64,000 nt of DNA from Vibrio sp. CAU 1672 (GTDB lineage Bacteria; Pseudomonadota; Gammaproteobacteria; Enterobacterales; Vibrionaceae). A program made the position numbers and the translations under genes. This document shows positions 8,248-17,891 of this stretch, in pieces (the stretch's first letter is position 1; each line of letters starts with the position of its first letter). The stretch lies in the NCBI RefSeq assembly GCF_029223195.1, contig NZ_JARHUF010000007.1:1-64000 (forward strand), given 5' to 3'. The notes beneath the pieces are model-generated. The model ran no database searches, was not told where the DNA came from, and saw only the letters and a program-made list of their open reading frames with translations.

Positions 8248-9657
8248 ATGGCGCAAAGCAAAGTGCTGATCGTCGAAGATGATGAAGGTCTTCGTGAGGC
8301 ATTAGTGGATACTCTGGCTCTGGCAGGGTATGAGTGGTTAGAAGCAGACTGTGCAGAAGACGCGTTGATAAAGTTGAAAACCAGCCCGGTTGATATCGTG
8401 GTTTCTGATGTTCAGATGGCGGGGATGGGCGGCCTGGCGCTGCTGCGCAGCATCAAGCAGAACTGGCCGAACTTACCAGTGCTGTTGATGACCGCTTACG
8501 CCAATATTGAAGATGCCGTCTCGGCAATGAAAGAGGGAGCCATTGATTACATGGCTAAACCTTTTGCCCCGGAAGTACTGCTGAATATGGTGAGCCGTTA
8601 TGCACCGATTAAAAACGACGATAACGGTGACGCAGTCGTGGCAGATGAGAAAAGCCTCCGGTTGCTCGCCCTGGCAGACAAGGTTGCGCGTACCGACGCC
8701 AACGTGATGATCCTTGGTCCGAGCGGATCGGGAAAAGAAGTCATGTCGCGCTACATTCATAACGCGTCGAACCGCAAAGATGGCCCGTTTGTGGCGATCA
8801 ACTGTGCGGCAATTCCCGACAATATGTTGGAAGCAACGTTGTTTGGTTATGAAAAAGGTGCCTTTACCGGCGCGGTACAGGCATGTCCGGGCAAATTTGA
8901 ACAAGCGCAAGGTGGTACTATTCTGCTGGATGAAATCAGTGAAATGGATCTCAGCCTGCAGGCTAAACTGCTCCGTGTGCTGCAAGAGCGTGAAGTGGAG
9001 CGTTTGGGTAGCCGTAAGAGCATCAAACTTGATGTGCGTGTTCTGGCCACCAGTAACCGTGACCTGAAACAGTATGTTAATGAGGGCAACTTCCGCGAAG
9101 ATTTGTACTACCGTTTGAACGTATTCCCAATCGCATGGCCGGCACTGAGCGAGCGCCGCGGTGATATTGAACCATTGGCCAAACACCTCGCTGAACGTCA
9201 CTGCAGTAAAATGGGCATGCCGTTACCCTGTTTCTCTGCGCAAGCGATCGAAAAATTGCTCTGTTACCCATGGCCGGGTAACGTACGTGAACTGGATAAC
9301 GTTGTGCAACGTGCGCTTATCTTAAGTGAAAACGGTGATATTTCGGCTGAGCATATTTTGCTTGAAGGTGTCGACTGGCAAGATGCCAACAGCTTGCAGC
9401 ACGCCGTACAAAATGGTGATGTGATTGTTCCGGACGTGAAGCCGGTGGCTGAGGTGGATCCTATGGCGCGCACAGCAAATGCTGGTGAGGGCTTAGGTGG
9501 CGAGCTTCGTGATCAAGAGTATGCCATCATTCTGGAAACCTTAGTGGAATGTAATGGCCGTCGTAAAGAAATGGCAGAAAAGTTGGGTATCAGCCCACGC
9601 ACATTGCGTTATAAACTCGCTAAAATGCGTGACGCGGGTATAGATATACCAAGCTAA
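8248..9657 (+). CDS. flrC: Sigma-54-dependent flagellar response regulator FlrC
   Basis: Activator of the later sigma-54 flagellar genes in Vibrio. The 469-residue protein has an N-terminal receiver (phospho-accepting Asp54 in VVSDVQM), an AAA+ domain (Walker A GPSGSGKE; GAFTGA loop) and a C-terminal Fis-type helix-turn-helix (GISPRTLRYKLAKMRD). The start is taken as the ATG at 8248, with GGAG 7 bases upstream and the receiver fold beginning at once; an upstream in-frame ATG at 8158 overlaps the end of flrB and adds 30 unrelated residues. Phosphorylated by FlrB. Likely targets in this window include the sigma-54 promoter before fliK. Confidence 0.95.
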   Translation: MAQSKVLIVEDDEGLREALVDTLALAGYEWLEADCAEDALIKLKTSPVDIVVSDVQMAGMGGLALLRSIKQNWPNLPVLLMTAYANIEDAVSAMKEGAIDYMAKPFAPEVLLNMVSRYAPIKNDDNGDAVVADEKSLRLLALADKVARTDANVMILGPSGSGKEVMSRYIHNASNRKDGPFVAINCAAIPDNMLEATLFGYEKGAFTGAVQACPGKFEQAQGGTILLDEISEMDLSLQAKLLRVLQEREVERLGSRKSIKLDVRVLATSNRDLKQYVNEGNFREDLYYRLNVFPIAWPALSERRGDIEPLAKHLAERHCSKMGMPLPCFSAQAIEKLLCYPWPGNVRELDNVVQRALILSENGDISAEHILLEGVDWQDANSLQHAVQNGDVIVPDVKPVAEVDPMARTANAGEGLGGELRDQEYAIILETLVECNGRRKEMAEKLGISPRTLRYKLAKMRDAGIDIPS

Positions 9658-9713
9658 TTCTCCTGTGCATAGCCATGAGGCGAAAGGATAGGTACACTGT
9701 CAGTTTAGCCATA

Positions 9714-9729
9714 TGGCACGGAAATTGCC
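9714..9729 (+). promoter_or_regulatory. Sigma-54 promoter of the fliE operon
   Basis: TGGCACG-N4-TTGCC, an almost perfect consensus with GG-N10-GC spacing. Predicted start of transcription near 9740, about 42 bases before the fliE ATG. It should drive fliEFGHIJ. Confidence 0.9.
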
Positions 9730-9781
9730 GCGTCAATAATCAGTTTTTGTAAATGGTCAAATTTTTGGCTCAGAGGTGACA

Positions 9782-10093
9782 ATGAAAGTCGATGGTATGC
9801 AAGCAGAGATGCGCGCCATGATGGTGGAAGCCACCAACACCGCTCCGGTAGCAACCGGAGCAAAAGTTGGTGCCGACTTTGGCGATCTTTTAACCAGCGC
9901 CATCAACAATGTGAACTCATTACAAAAATCATCCAGTGATCTGCAAACCCGTTTTGATCGTGGTGATGAGGATGTGTCTTTGTCTGATGTGATGATCGCA
10001 CGCAACAAATCCAGTGTCGCATTCGACGCCACTGTTCAAATCCGCAATAAGCTTATTGAGGCGTACAAAGACCTCATGAATATGCCAGTGTAA
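9782..10093 (+). CDS. fliE: Flagellar hook-basal body complex protein FliE
   Basis: FliE links the MS ring to the proximal rod. The 103-residue protein shows the family C-terminal half (DVMIARNKSSVAFDATVQIRNKLIEAY-type sequence, 20 residues before the end). The start is set at ATG 9782, with GAGGTG as ribosome site just before; a GTG two codons earlier is part of that site. First gene of the sigma-54-driven fliEFGHIJ unit; fliF follows after 14 bases. Confidence 0.95.
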   Translation: MKVDGMQAEMRAMMVEATNTAPVATGAKVGADFGDLLTSAINNVNSLQKSSSDLQTRFDRGDEDVSLSDVMIARNKSSVAFDATVQIRNKLIEAYKDLMNMPV

Positions 10094-10107
10094 TGTAGGG
10101 AATAAGT

Positions 10108-11850
10108 GTGGCAGACAAGTCTACAGATTTAACCGTCACTGATGGTGGTACCGATGGTGCACTGATAGCCAGTTCTGATTTGGATGTGGAAAGCCAGAAT
10201 CCGGATCTCGAAGAGCGCAGTGCCTCTAAATTTGACATGGCCGTAGGGGATCTTGATCTATTACGCCAGGTAGTATTGGTACTGTCGATCTCAATCTGTG
10301 TCGCTCTGATTGTGATGCTGTTTTTCTGGGTTAAAGAACCAGAAATGCGTCCTCTCGGGGCCTACGAAACCGAGGAACTGATCCCGGTACTGGATTATCT
10401 TGATCAACAAAAAATCAACTATAAGCTGGATGGCAATACCATTAACGTCGAGGCGACTGAGTACAACTCGATCAAGTTAGGTATGGTTCGCGCCGGTGTA
10501 AATAAGGCGACTGAAGCTGGTGACGATATTCTGCTGCAGGATATGGGGTTTGGCGTTTCACAGCGTCTGGAACAAGAACGTCTCAAACTGAGTCGTGAGC
10601 GGCAACTCGCTCAGGCGATTGAGGCCATGAAGCAGGTGCGCAAGGCGCGTGTTCTGTTGGCTCTGCCTAAGCACAGCGTATTTGTACGCCATAATCAAGA
10701 AGCGTCGGCGTCCGTGTTTCTTACCCTGTCAACCGGGGCTAACCTCAGGCAGCAGGAAGTCGACTCAATTGTCGATATGGTGGCAAGTGCTGTACCGGGT
10801 ATGAAAACCTCGCGCATTACTGTCACTGATCAGCATGGACGTTTATTGAATTCTGGCACCCAAGATCCTGCTTCAGCAGCGCGGCGTAAAGAGCAGGAGT
10901 TAGAGCGCAGTCAGGAGCAGGCATTACGCGAAAAAATCGATTCTGTGTTGTTGCCGATACTCGGGTTTGGCAACTATACCGCTCAAGTGGATATCCAGAT
11001 GGATTTCAGTGCGGTGGAACAGACGCGTAAACGCTTTGATCCCAACACCCCGGCGACACGCAGTGAATATGCGCTGGAAGATTATAACAATGGCAATATG
11101 GTTGCGGGCGTTCCGGGCGCATTAAGCAACCAACCGCCAGCAGATGCTTCTATCCCTCAGGATGTGGCGCAGATGAAAGATGGCAGCCTGTTAGGGCAGG
11201 GGTCAGTGCGTAAAGAGTCGACGCGAAACTTTGAACTGGATACCACCATCAGTCACGAGCGCAAACAGACTGGCGTGGTTAATCGTCAGACGGTTTCGGT
11301 GGCGATCAAAGAGCGCCGCAGTGTCAACCCGGACACCGGTGAAGTGACTTACACCCCACTGTCTGAATCAGAAGTTAATACCATCCGTCAGGTGTTGATT
11401 GGTACGGTCGGTTTTGATCAGTCACGCGGTGACCTGCTTAATGTCCTGAGTGTTAAATTTGCCGAGCCAGAACTGGAGCAAATGGTGGAACCGCCTATTT
11501 GGGAGCATCCAAACTTCAATGATTGGGTTCGCTGGTTTGCAAGTGCCCTGGTGATCATCGTTGTGGTACTGGTACTGGTGAGACCGGCGATGAAGAAACT
11601 GCTTAACCCGACGGCGCATGAAGAAGAACAGTTGTATGGTCCGGATGGATTACCGATTGGCAGCGATGGTGAGACCAGCCTGATTGGCAGTGATATTGAA
11701 GGTGGAGAGCTGTTTGAATTTGGTTCAAGCATTGATTTACCTAACTTGCATAAAGATGAAGATGTGCTGAAAGCGGTGCGTGCACTGGTGGCGAATGAGC
11801 CGGAACTAGCAGCGCAAGTAGTGAAAAACTGGATGAACGAAAATGCCTAA
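10108..11850 (+). CDS. fliF: Flagellar MS-ring protein FliF
   Basis: FliF builds the MS ring in the inner membrane, the base of rotor and export gate. The 580-residue protein has an N-terminal membrane helix (about 50-72, VVLVLSISICVALIVMLFF), the periplasmic YscJ/FliF domain (about 75-260), a disordered periplasmic segment, a second membrane helix (about 478-497) and the cytoplasmic C-terminal tail that binds FliG (end: DVLKAVRALVANEPELAAQV). Start is GTG at 10108 preceded by TAGGGAA. Overlaps fliG by 8 bases, which suggests translational coupling of the two interacting partners. Confidence 0.97.
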   Translation: MADKSTDLTVTDGGTDGALIASSDLDVESQNPDLEERSASKFDMAVGDLDLLRQVVLVLSISICVALIVMLFFWVKEPEMRPLGAYETEELIPVLDYLDQQKINYKLDGNTINVEATEYNSIKLGMVRAGVNKATEAGDDILLQDMGFGVSQRLEQERLKLSRERQLAQAIEAMKQVRKARVLLALPKHSVFVRHNQEASASVFLTLSTGANLRQQEVDSIVDMVASAVPGMKTSRITVTDQHGRLLNSGTQDPASAARRKEQELERSQEQALREKIDSVLLPILGFGNYTAQVDIQMDFSAVEQTRKRFDPNTPATRSEYALEDYNNGNMVAGVPGALSNQPPADASIPQDVAQMKDGSLLGQGSVRKESTRNFELDTTISHERKQTGVVNRQTVSVAIKERRSVNPDTGEVTYTPLSESEVNTIRQVLIGTVGFDQSRGDLLNVLSVKFAEPELEQMVEPPIWEHPNFNDWVRWFASALVIIVVVLVLVRPAMKKLLNPTAHEEEQLYGPDGLPIGSDGETSLIGSDIEGGELFEFGSSIDLPNLHKDEDVLKAVRALVANEPELAAQVVKNWMNENA

Positions 11851-12901
11851 CGATATTGTCGCTCAAGACGAAAATAATGGCGCAGGCATGCCTGTGGAGT
11901 TTGATGCTTCAACCATCAGTGGTGAAGACAAAGCCGCGATTTTATTGCTGAGCCTGAATGAGCAGGATGCGGCGGGCATCATCCGCCATCTGGAACCAAA
12001 GCAAGTCCAGCGAGTGGGTAGTGCGATGGCCAAGGCCAAGGATCTCAGCCAGGATAAAGTGTCGGCAGTACACCGGACTTTCCTGGAAGATATCCAGAAG
12101 TACACCAATATCGGTATGGGCAGCGAAGACTTTATGCGTAACGCACTGATTACCGCATTGGGTGAAGACAAAGCCAATAACCTGGTGGACCAGATCCTGC
12201 TTGGCACCGGTTCAAAAGGCCTCGATTCACTCAAATGGATGGATCCGCGCCAGGTGGCCAGCATCATTGTCAACGAGCACCCGCAGATCCAGACCATTGT
12301 ACTGTCCTACCTGGAGGCGGATCAGTCGGCGGAAATCCTGTCTCAGTTCCCGGAACGTGTGCGCCTCGACCTGATGATGCGTATCGCCAACCTGGAAGAG
12401 GTTCAGCCATCGGCATTGGCCGAACTGAACGAGATCATGGAGAAACAGTTTGCCGGTCAGGCGGGGGCACAAGCGGCCAAGATTGGCGGCCTGAAAGCGG
12501 CAGCCGAGATCATGAACTATCTCGACAACAACGTCGAAGGTCTGCTGATGGAGCAGATCCGCGATCAGGACGAGGATATGGCTACCCAGATCCAGGATTT
12601 GATGTTTGTCTTCGAGAACCTTATCGAGGTCGACGATCAGGGCATTCAAAAATTGCTGCGTGATGTGCCACAAGATGTCTTGCAGCGTGCACTTAAGGGC
12701 GCCGACGATGCACTACGTGACAAGATCTTCAAGAACATGTCGAAACGTGCGGCTGAGATGATGCGTGACGATATTGAAGCGATGCCTCCGGTGCGTGTGG
12801 CGGATGTTGAAGCTGCGCAGAAAGAGATTTTGGCCATTGCACGCCGCATGGCCGACAGCGGTGAGTTGATGCTGTCTGGTGGCGCGGACGAGTTCCTCTA
12901 A
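11843..12901 (+). CDS. fliG: Flagellar motor switch protein FliG
   Basis: C-ring protein that binds FliF and contacts the stator to generate torque. The 352-residue protein has the three FliG domains: N (about 20-125), middle with the EHPQ motif (VNEHPQIQTIV, about 147-157), and C with the charged torque helix (LLRDVPQDVLQRALKGADD, about 270-288). The ATG is inside the end of fliF. A 174-base gap follows before fliH, unusual inside this compact operon. Confidence 0.97.
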   Translation: MPNDIVAQDENNGAGMPVEFDASTISGEDKAAILLLSLNEQDAAGIIRHLEPKQVQRVGSAMAKAKDLSQDKVSAVHRTFLEDIQKYTNIGMGSEDFMRNALITALGEDKANNLVDQILLGTGSKGLDSLKWMDPRQVASIIVNEHPQIQTIVLSYLEADQSAEILSQFPERVRLDLMMRIANLEEVQPSALAELNEIMEKQFAGQAGAQAAKIGGLKAAAEIMNYLDNNVEGLLMEQIRDQDEDMATQIQDLMFVFENLIEVDDQGIQKLLRDVPQDVLQRALKGADDALRDKIFKNMSKRAAEMMRDDIEAMPPVRVADVEAAQKEILAIARRMADSGELMLSGGADEFL

Positions 12902-13075
12902 TCAGCGACTAGTTATGATTTATTTGACCGGTGGCTTTTGTGTACGGCGAATAGAGTATGCACCTGCACATCATTGACAACTTGGTGTGTGGGTTAGCCA
13001 CTCTTCCCAGACTCAGCGCTGAATAGCTACTGAATAATGTTCAGTAACCCACTCGATTTATGGTAGGTACGCAAA
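12902..13075 (+). other. Intergenic gap fliG-fliH with a small hairpin
   Basis: The longest gap inside the fliE-fliJ unit. It contains a 7-bp inverted repeat (TACTGAA 13028-13034, TTCAGTA 13040-13046) without a T run. I found no GG-N10-GC sigma-54 site, no clear sigma-28 site and no open frame. The last bases hold the fliH ribosome site (AGGT before GTG 13076). Confidence 0.4.
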
Positions 13076-13870
13076 GTGAGCGACAGAAAACGTGGATTTA
13101 TCCGTCCTGATGAAGATGACGCACTGATCGAGCCACAGCGATGGGGCTTGCCAGATTATGGTCAATCGGAGGCCAAGCAGGCAAAACCGTCCGCGTTAAA
13201 TTACGATCCGGCTTGGGTGCCCAATTTCGAACTGCCTGAAGAAGAACCTGCCCTTGAACTGACAGAAGAGCAGATTGAGCAGATTAAGCAGGGGGCTTAC
13301 CAGGAAGGATTGTATCAAGGCCAGGAAGCAGGTTTTAAACAGGGCTATGACAAAGGCAAGGAAGAGGGACTGCAAGCGGGCCATGCTGAGGGGCTCGAGC
13401 TCGGTAAAGCCGAAGGTGTTGCCACAGGTCAGGAGTACATTCAACAACAGGTCGAAACCTTTATGAACCTCGCCAACCAGTTTGCCCAGCCGCTGGAGTT
13501 GATGAATGCTCAAGTGGAAAAGCAACTGGTGGATATGGTGTTGTGCCTGGTCAAAGAGGTGGTGCATGTGGAAGTCCAGACTAATCCACAAGTGATTTTA
13601 GATACCGTTAAACAGTCGGTTGAAGTGCTGCCAATTTCCGGACACCCGATCACGTTACACCTCAACCCTGAAGACGTAGCGATTATCCGCTCTGCCTACG
13701 GAGAGGCCGAGTTGGATTGCCGCAACTGGACCTTGGTCAGCGAGCCGTCGCTAAACCGTGGTGATGTACAGATCGAAGCCGGTGAATCGAGCATTAACTA
13801 CCGCATGGAAGAACGGGTTAAGCAGGTATTACACAGTTTTTGTGGTGCCAACCGCCATCAGGAGGATTGA
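13076..13870 (+). CDS. fliH: Flagellar export ATPase regulator FliH
   Basis: Peripheral stalk of the flagellar export apparatus; binds and restrains the ATPase FliI and tethers it to the C ring. The 264-residue protein has an N-terminal variable part, a central run of Gly-spaced repeats (about 76-122: GLYQG, GFKQG, GYDKG, GLQAG, GLELG), the hallmark GxxxG helix of FliH, and a conserved C-terminal FliH/YscL domain (about 130-255). Start is GTG 13076. fliI begins 3 bases after the stop, and the FliH stop region carries its ribosome site AGGAGG. Confidence 0.94.
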   Translation: MSDRKRGFIRPDEDDALIEPQRWGLPDYGQSEAKQAKPSALNYDPAWVPNFELPEEEPALELTEEQIEQIKQGAYQEGLYQGQEAGFKQGYDKGKEEGLQAGHAEGLELGKAEGVATGQEYIQQQVETFMNLANQFAQPLELMNAQVEKQLVDMVLCLVKEVVHVEVQTNPQVILDTVKQSVEVLPISGHPITLHLNPEDVAIIRSAYGEAELDCRNWTLVSEPSLNRGDVQIEAGESSINYRMEERVKQVLHSFCGANRHQED

Positions 13871-13873
13871 TGT

Positions 13874-15193
13874 ATGTTGGCATTGGCAGAGCGACTTAAA
13901 GGTTATCAGGTCCAAGGGCTGACCACGCGTCCGGTCGCATCCGGTAAGTTAGTTCGGGTGGTGGGGTTAACGCTGGAGGCGACGGGGTGCCGTGCTCCCA
14001 TTGGCAGCCTGTGTCTGGTCGAAACCATGTCCGGGCAGATGGAAGCTGAGGTCGTCGGTTTTTCCGGCGATAACCTGTTTCTGATGCCGAGTGAGCAGAT
14101 CAACGGGATTTTACCCGGCGCTAAAGTGACGCCGCTAACTAGTGAAGCGGGCCTGCCGGTCGGTATGGAGCTCCTGGGAAGGGTGATTGATGGTGTTGGT
14201 AACCCACTTGATGGTTTAGGGGCCCTGTATACCGCAAAGCGTGCCTCGTTCAATGCTGAACCGATCAACCCATTGGCTCGCAAACCGATTTCAGAGCCGT
14301 TGGATGTCGGGCTGAAAGCCATTAATGGTTTGCTCACCGTGGGTAAAGGTCAGCGTATTGGCTTGTTTGCCGGTTCCGGTGTAGGTAAATCGGTGACGCT
14401 GGGCATGATGACCCGGGGTACCACCGCGCAGGTGGTCGTGGTGGGCCTGATTGGTGAGCGGGGCCGGGAGGTCAAAGAGTTTATTGAAGAGATTCTTGGC
14501 GAAGAGGGTCGCCGACGCTCGGTAGTGGTGGCCGCGCCAGCGGATGCCTCACCACTGATGCGATTGAAAGGCTGCCAGACTGCTTTGACCATCGCCGAGT
14601 ATTTCCGTGATCAGGGCCTGGATGTCCTGCTTTTAATGGATTCGCTGACGCGTTTTGCCCAGGCGCAGCGTGAGATCGCCTTGTCTGTAGGCGAACCGCC
14701 TGCGACAAAAGGTTACCCGCCATCCGTTTTTGCCAAGCTGCCTGCCTTAGTTGAACGTGCCGGTAACGGCAGCCCGGAACAAGGGTCGATTACGGCTTTC
14801 TTTACGGTGTTGACCGAAGGTGATGATCTGCAAGACCCGATCGCCGATGCGTCACGGGCAATTCTGGATGGCCACATTGTGTTATCTCGTGAAATGGCCG
14901 ATGCCGGACATTATCCGGCGATTGATGTGGAAAAATCCGTTAGCCGGGTGATGCCGCAAATCACCACTGAAGAACACGTACTGATGTCTAAAGCCGTGCG
15001 GCAGGTGTTGTCGACCTGTCGTAAAAACCAGGATCTGGTCTCAATTGGTGCGTATAAACCTGGTACTGATCCGGCGATCGATGGCGCATTTACGCTGAAA
15101 CCTAAGCTGGATGAATACCTGCAACAAAGCATGAAAGAGTCGGTTCCGTACGATATGTGTGTCAACATGCTGAAAAACATTCTGACCGGGTAG
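13874..15193 (+). CDS. fliI: Flagellar protein export ATPase FliI
   Basis: Hexameric ATPase, related to F1-beta, that energises unloading of export substrates. In the 439 residues are Walker A (AGSGVGKSV, about 165-173), the T3SS ATPase signature region ([16 protein letters not shown]) and Walker B ([13 protein letters not shown]). AGGAGG stands 8 bases before the ATG. Sits between its regulator gene fliH and the chaperone-escort gene fliJ. Confidence 0.97.
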   Translation: MLALAERLKGYQVQGLTTRPVASGKLVRVVGLTLEATGCRAPIGSLCLVETMSGQMEAEVVGFSGDNLFLMPSEQINGILPGAKVTPLTSEAGLPVGMELLGRVIDGVGNPLDGLGALYTAKRASFNAEPINPLARKPISEPLDVGLKAINGLLTVGKGQRIGLFAGSGVGKSVTLGMMTRGTTAQVVVVGLIGERGREVKEFIEEILGEEGRRRSVVVAAPADASPLMRLKGCQTALTIAEYFRDQGLDVLLLMDSLTRFAQAQREIALSVGEPPATKGYPPSVFAKLPALVERAGNGSPEQGSITAFFTVLTEGDDLQDPIADASRAILDGHIVLSREMADAGHYPAIDVEKSVSRVMPQITTEEHVLMSKAVRQVLSTCRKNQDLVSIGAYKPGTDPAIDGAFTLKPKLDEYLQQSMKESVPYDMCVNMLKNILTG

Positions 15194-15199
15194 TAGAGT

Positions 15200-15643
15200 A
15201 TGGAAAATGCGATGGATTTTCTGCTGGAGCAGGCCAAAGAGCGAGAGAATCAAGCCGTGCTGGCGCTGAACAAAGCCCGGGCCGAGCTGGACGATTATTA
15301 CCGCCAGGTGGAGCAAATAGAAAAGTACCGATTGGATTACTGTCAGCAGTTAGTCGATCGGGGGATGGCAGGGTTGACCGCCAGCCAGTATGGCCATTTA
15401 AACCGATTTTTAACTCAGTTGGATGAAACGCTGTCCAAACAGAAGCAGGCAGAAGTGCAATTTAAGCAGCAAGTGGACAACTGTCAGGAACACTGGTTAC
15501 AGACACGTAAAGAGCGTATGTCTTATGAGTGGATGATCGAAAAACGGGCCAGCGAGCGTCAGCAAGCCGAAGCCAAACGCGAACAAAAGCAAATGGATGA
15601 GTTTGCCACTCTCAGTTATGGTCGTATGACAAAGCCGCTGTAG
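15200..15643 (+). CDS. fliJ: Flagellar export protein FliJ
   Basis: FliJ is the coiled-coil central stalk of the FliI hexamer and escorts chaperones. This 147-residue protein is almost entirely alpha-helical, with Gln-, Glu- and Lys-rich heptads (KERENQAVLALNKARAELDD; RASERQQAEAKREQKQMDE) and no cysteine-rich or membrane part. Last gene of fliEFGHIJ; the next gene, fliK, has its own sigma-54 promoter. Confidence 0.93.
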   Translation: MENAMDFLLEQAKERENQAVLALNKARAELDDYYRQVEQIEKYRLDYCQQLVDRGMAGLTASQYGHLNRFLTQLDETLSKQKQAEVQFKQQVDNCQEHWLQTRKERMSYEWMIEKRASERQQAEAKREQKQMDEFATLSYGRMTKPL

Positions 15644-15753
15644 TGAATGCCACTGGCGGTGTTGACTATGAGCCGTGTCTGGTGTGAATCGTATTGTGGT
15701 TACGTGATGCAGGTTTCTCCATGCCCTTCCGATAGAATTCTCTTCTTTACCTT

Positions 15754-15769
15754 TGGCGCGATTTTTGCA
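15754..15769 (+). promoter_or_regulatory. Sigma-54 promoter of the fliK operon
   Basis: TGGCGCG-N4-TTGCA with GG-N10-GC spacing, in the 212-base gap between fliJ and fliK. Predicted start of transcription near 15780, about 75 bases before the fliK ATG. Probably drives fliKLMNOPQR-flhB. Confidence 0.85.
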
Positions 15770-15855
15770 CAGAAAACGTCATAAAAGCTAATCAACGAAA
15801 CAGAGTGCTGATAGGTCGCGGAGTGTATCTGGCGAACCAAGGGTGAAAGTCATTT

Positions 15856-17823
15856 ATGAATGTGAATGTGTCCAATGTTTCTGCCGCTAAACCGATCTCA
15901 GCGTCAGAATCTCCGGCCAAAGCCGAGACGGAAAACACTGAAGATAATGGATTTATGCAAGCGTTGTTGCAGGCCTTTTCTGGTTCGTCGTCGGCCGAGC
16001 AAGTCAGCCAGCCCCACACCGCTCAAAGCGTGACCGGAGAAGAGGGCGGTGTGGATGGTGATGACACCATTAACTCAGGTAAAGAATCCGGAGCCGAAGA
16101 TTCTGCCACTGAGGCAAAGGTAACCGAAGATTCTGGAACTGAGGCAAAAGTAACAGCGCAAAGTTCAGATCGAGAAACGGTTGCGGCTAATCAACAAGTA
16201 CAGCAAACGCAACGGTCTGCCTCTGCCGATAATTTGTTAGAACAAAGTAATAGTGACAAGACTTCAGCGGAATCAGCATCATCGCCTGTGACGGTGCAGG
16301 GTTCCTCAAATCCGGTACAAACCGCGGAAAATACCCTCGAATCCCAGCGTAATGATGACGTTAACAAGAGTAGCGAGGAGGCAGAGGTTCATCAACAGCA
16401 TGTCCGCAGCACGCTTGGTGAAGGGCAACAGCTTCTGGGGCGTTTGGAACAGGCAAATAGGACACTTCAGCGCCAGCCAAATGAACAGGCAGAGACAAGT
16501 GGCAAAGCCTTGCCACTAGAAAGTGATTTTGCACGCCTGAAGCCTGCCGCAAGCGAAGTATCGCCTGCCACCCCGGATAGTGCGGAGCTTAAACCGGTAT
16601 ATTCTTCACCGATGGCACCGATGCCAAACCAAGCAACGGAGATGGCGTCTCTTCCTTATACAGGAATCAGCGCCATTCGGGCGCCTGGGCAAGAGTCGCG
16701 AATCGCAGCAGAAAAAATACCTGTAGCGGGAACAGAGTCGGTCGTTATCAGTGAGAGCGGACAGGTTGCAGACGAAGTGCTGGCGAGCCTTGCTCTGCAA
16801 GAGCCTGGGTTACAGCTCCAGCAGACGGTGACAGTCGAGGAGGTGGCTGCCATTGATGCCAAACTGGCCAGTGAACAGCCATTATCACAGAGCGAAGTAG
16901 CTATAGTGGAAGGATTACGCCACGGCGACATCGTGGTGGAAGCATCAGAACTGCCAATGGTACAGTTTACGGCCCTGAGCGCAGATTTGAAAACTTCGAC
17001 ACCAGATCATCAGGCGGTAAAACCTAAGACACCGCCATCGGCCACACCACATGCCGCCGCTCAGGTGATCGGCCCAGATAACAAACAAGTGATCGTTCAA
17101 GGGAGTGATAAACCCGGACAAGCGGCTCTGGCTGATGCCGGGATGATGGCCAGTAGCCCAATAGTGCCTCATACACTGCCTGGTTCCGCCCCGGCTAATC
17201 CGGTCAATGAGAAAGTGTTGAGCAATAATTTTGCCGCGGGAGGTCTAAAAGGTTTGTCCTCGCAAAAGGATAAGCCGGAAGCTCAGCATGGTTTAGCCGG
17301 ACAGCTGCAGGCTGCGGCTGGTCAGCAAGGGGTCACGACTACCGCGCAAGTGATGCGTACCGATCCTGCGCAGCAAGCGCAAGTTTCTATGCAGCTGACG
17401 CGGGAGATGGCTAATGACCAGGTGGCAGAAAAAGTCCAGATGATGATGTCCAAAAACCTCAAAAATCTGGATATTCGTTTGGATCCACCCGAGCTGGGCC
17501 GGATGCAGATCCGCATGACGATGAATAATGACTTAGCCAATGTGCACTTTACTGTCACCAACCCGCAAGCACGAGAGATCATTGAGCAAACTTTGCCACG
17601 TTTGCGTGAGATGTTAGCGCAGCAAGGGATGCAACTGGCGGATTCATCTGTTCAGCAGCAAAACAGCGGTCAGCAGCAACGGCAATACGCCGCGTCAGAT
17701 CAGGCCGGTCAACAGGCTGCGGGACGGGGTTTTGGCGGTCAGACAGGTGAAAACTTTGATGCTGACGCAAATCTTGATTTGAATGTGGTTTCAAAGCGTG
17801 ATGGAATCAGCTTTTACGCTTAA
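15856..17823 (+). CDS. fliK: Flagellar hook-length control protein FliK
   Basis: FliK is a secreted ruler that measures the hook and switches export specificity through FlhB. The 655-residue protein has a long, low-complexity N-terminal part rich in Glu, Ser, Ala and Gln, including a short tandem repeat (TEAKVTEDSG then TEAKVTAQSS, about residues 93-112). The conserved Flg_hook domain is at about 540-625 (LDIRLDPPELGRMQIRM), followed by a Gln-rich tail. Length and low-complexity sequence vary widely among Vibrio FliK. First gene after the sigma-54 site; fliL follows after 68 bases. Confidence 0.95.
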   Translation: MNVNVSNVSAAKPISASESPAKAETENTEDNGFMQALLQAFSGSSSAEQVSQPHTAQSVTGEEGGVDGDDTINSGKESGAEDSATEAKVTEDSGTEAKVTAQSSDRETVAANQQVQQTQRSASADNLLEQSNSDKTSAESASSPVTVQGSSNPVQTAENTLESQRNDDVNKSSEEAEVHQQHVRSTLGEGQQLLGRLEQANRTLQRQPNEQAETSGKALPLESDFARLKPAASEVSPATPDSAELKPVYSSPMAPMPNQATEMASLPYTGISAIRAPGQESRIAAEKIPVAGTESVVISESGQVADEVLASLALQEPGLQLQQTVTVEEVAAIDAKLASEQPLSQSEVAIVEGLRHGDIVVEASELPMVQFTALSADLKTSTPDHQAVKPKTPPSATPHAAAQVIGPDNKQVIVQGSDKPGQAALADAGMMASSPIVPHTLPGSAPANPVNEKVLSNNFAAGGLKGLSSQKDKPEAQHGLAGQLQAAAGQQGVTTTAQVMRTDPAQQAQVSMQLTREMANDQVAEKVQMMMSKNLKNLDIRLDPPELGRMQIRMTMNNDLANVHFTVTNPQAREIIEQTLPRLREMLAQQGMQLADSSVQQQNSGQQQRQYAASDQAGQQAAGRGFGGQTGENFDADANLDLNVVSKRDGISFYA

Positions 17824-17891
17824 AATAGCGAGGCTTCGCCCTAAAACCATTTGGTATCGGGCATGAACAGAATAAACAACAAGAGAGAACC

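Noticed and set aside
8473..9201. 242-codon antisense frame inside flrC
   Set aside because: Fully inside a well-conserved gene, with codon use and composition of a shadow frame.
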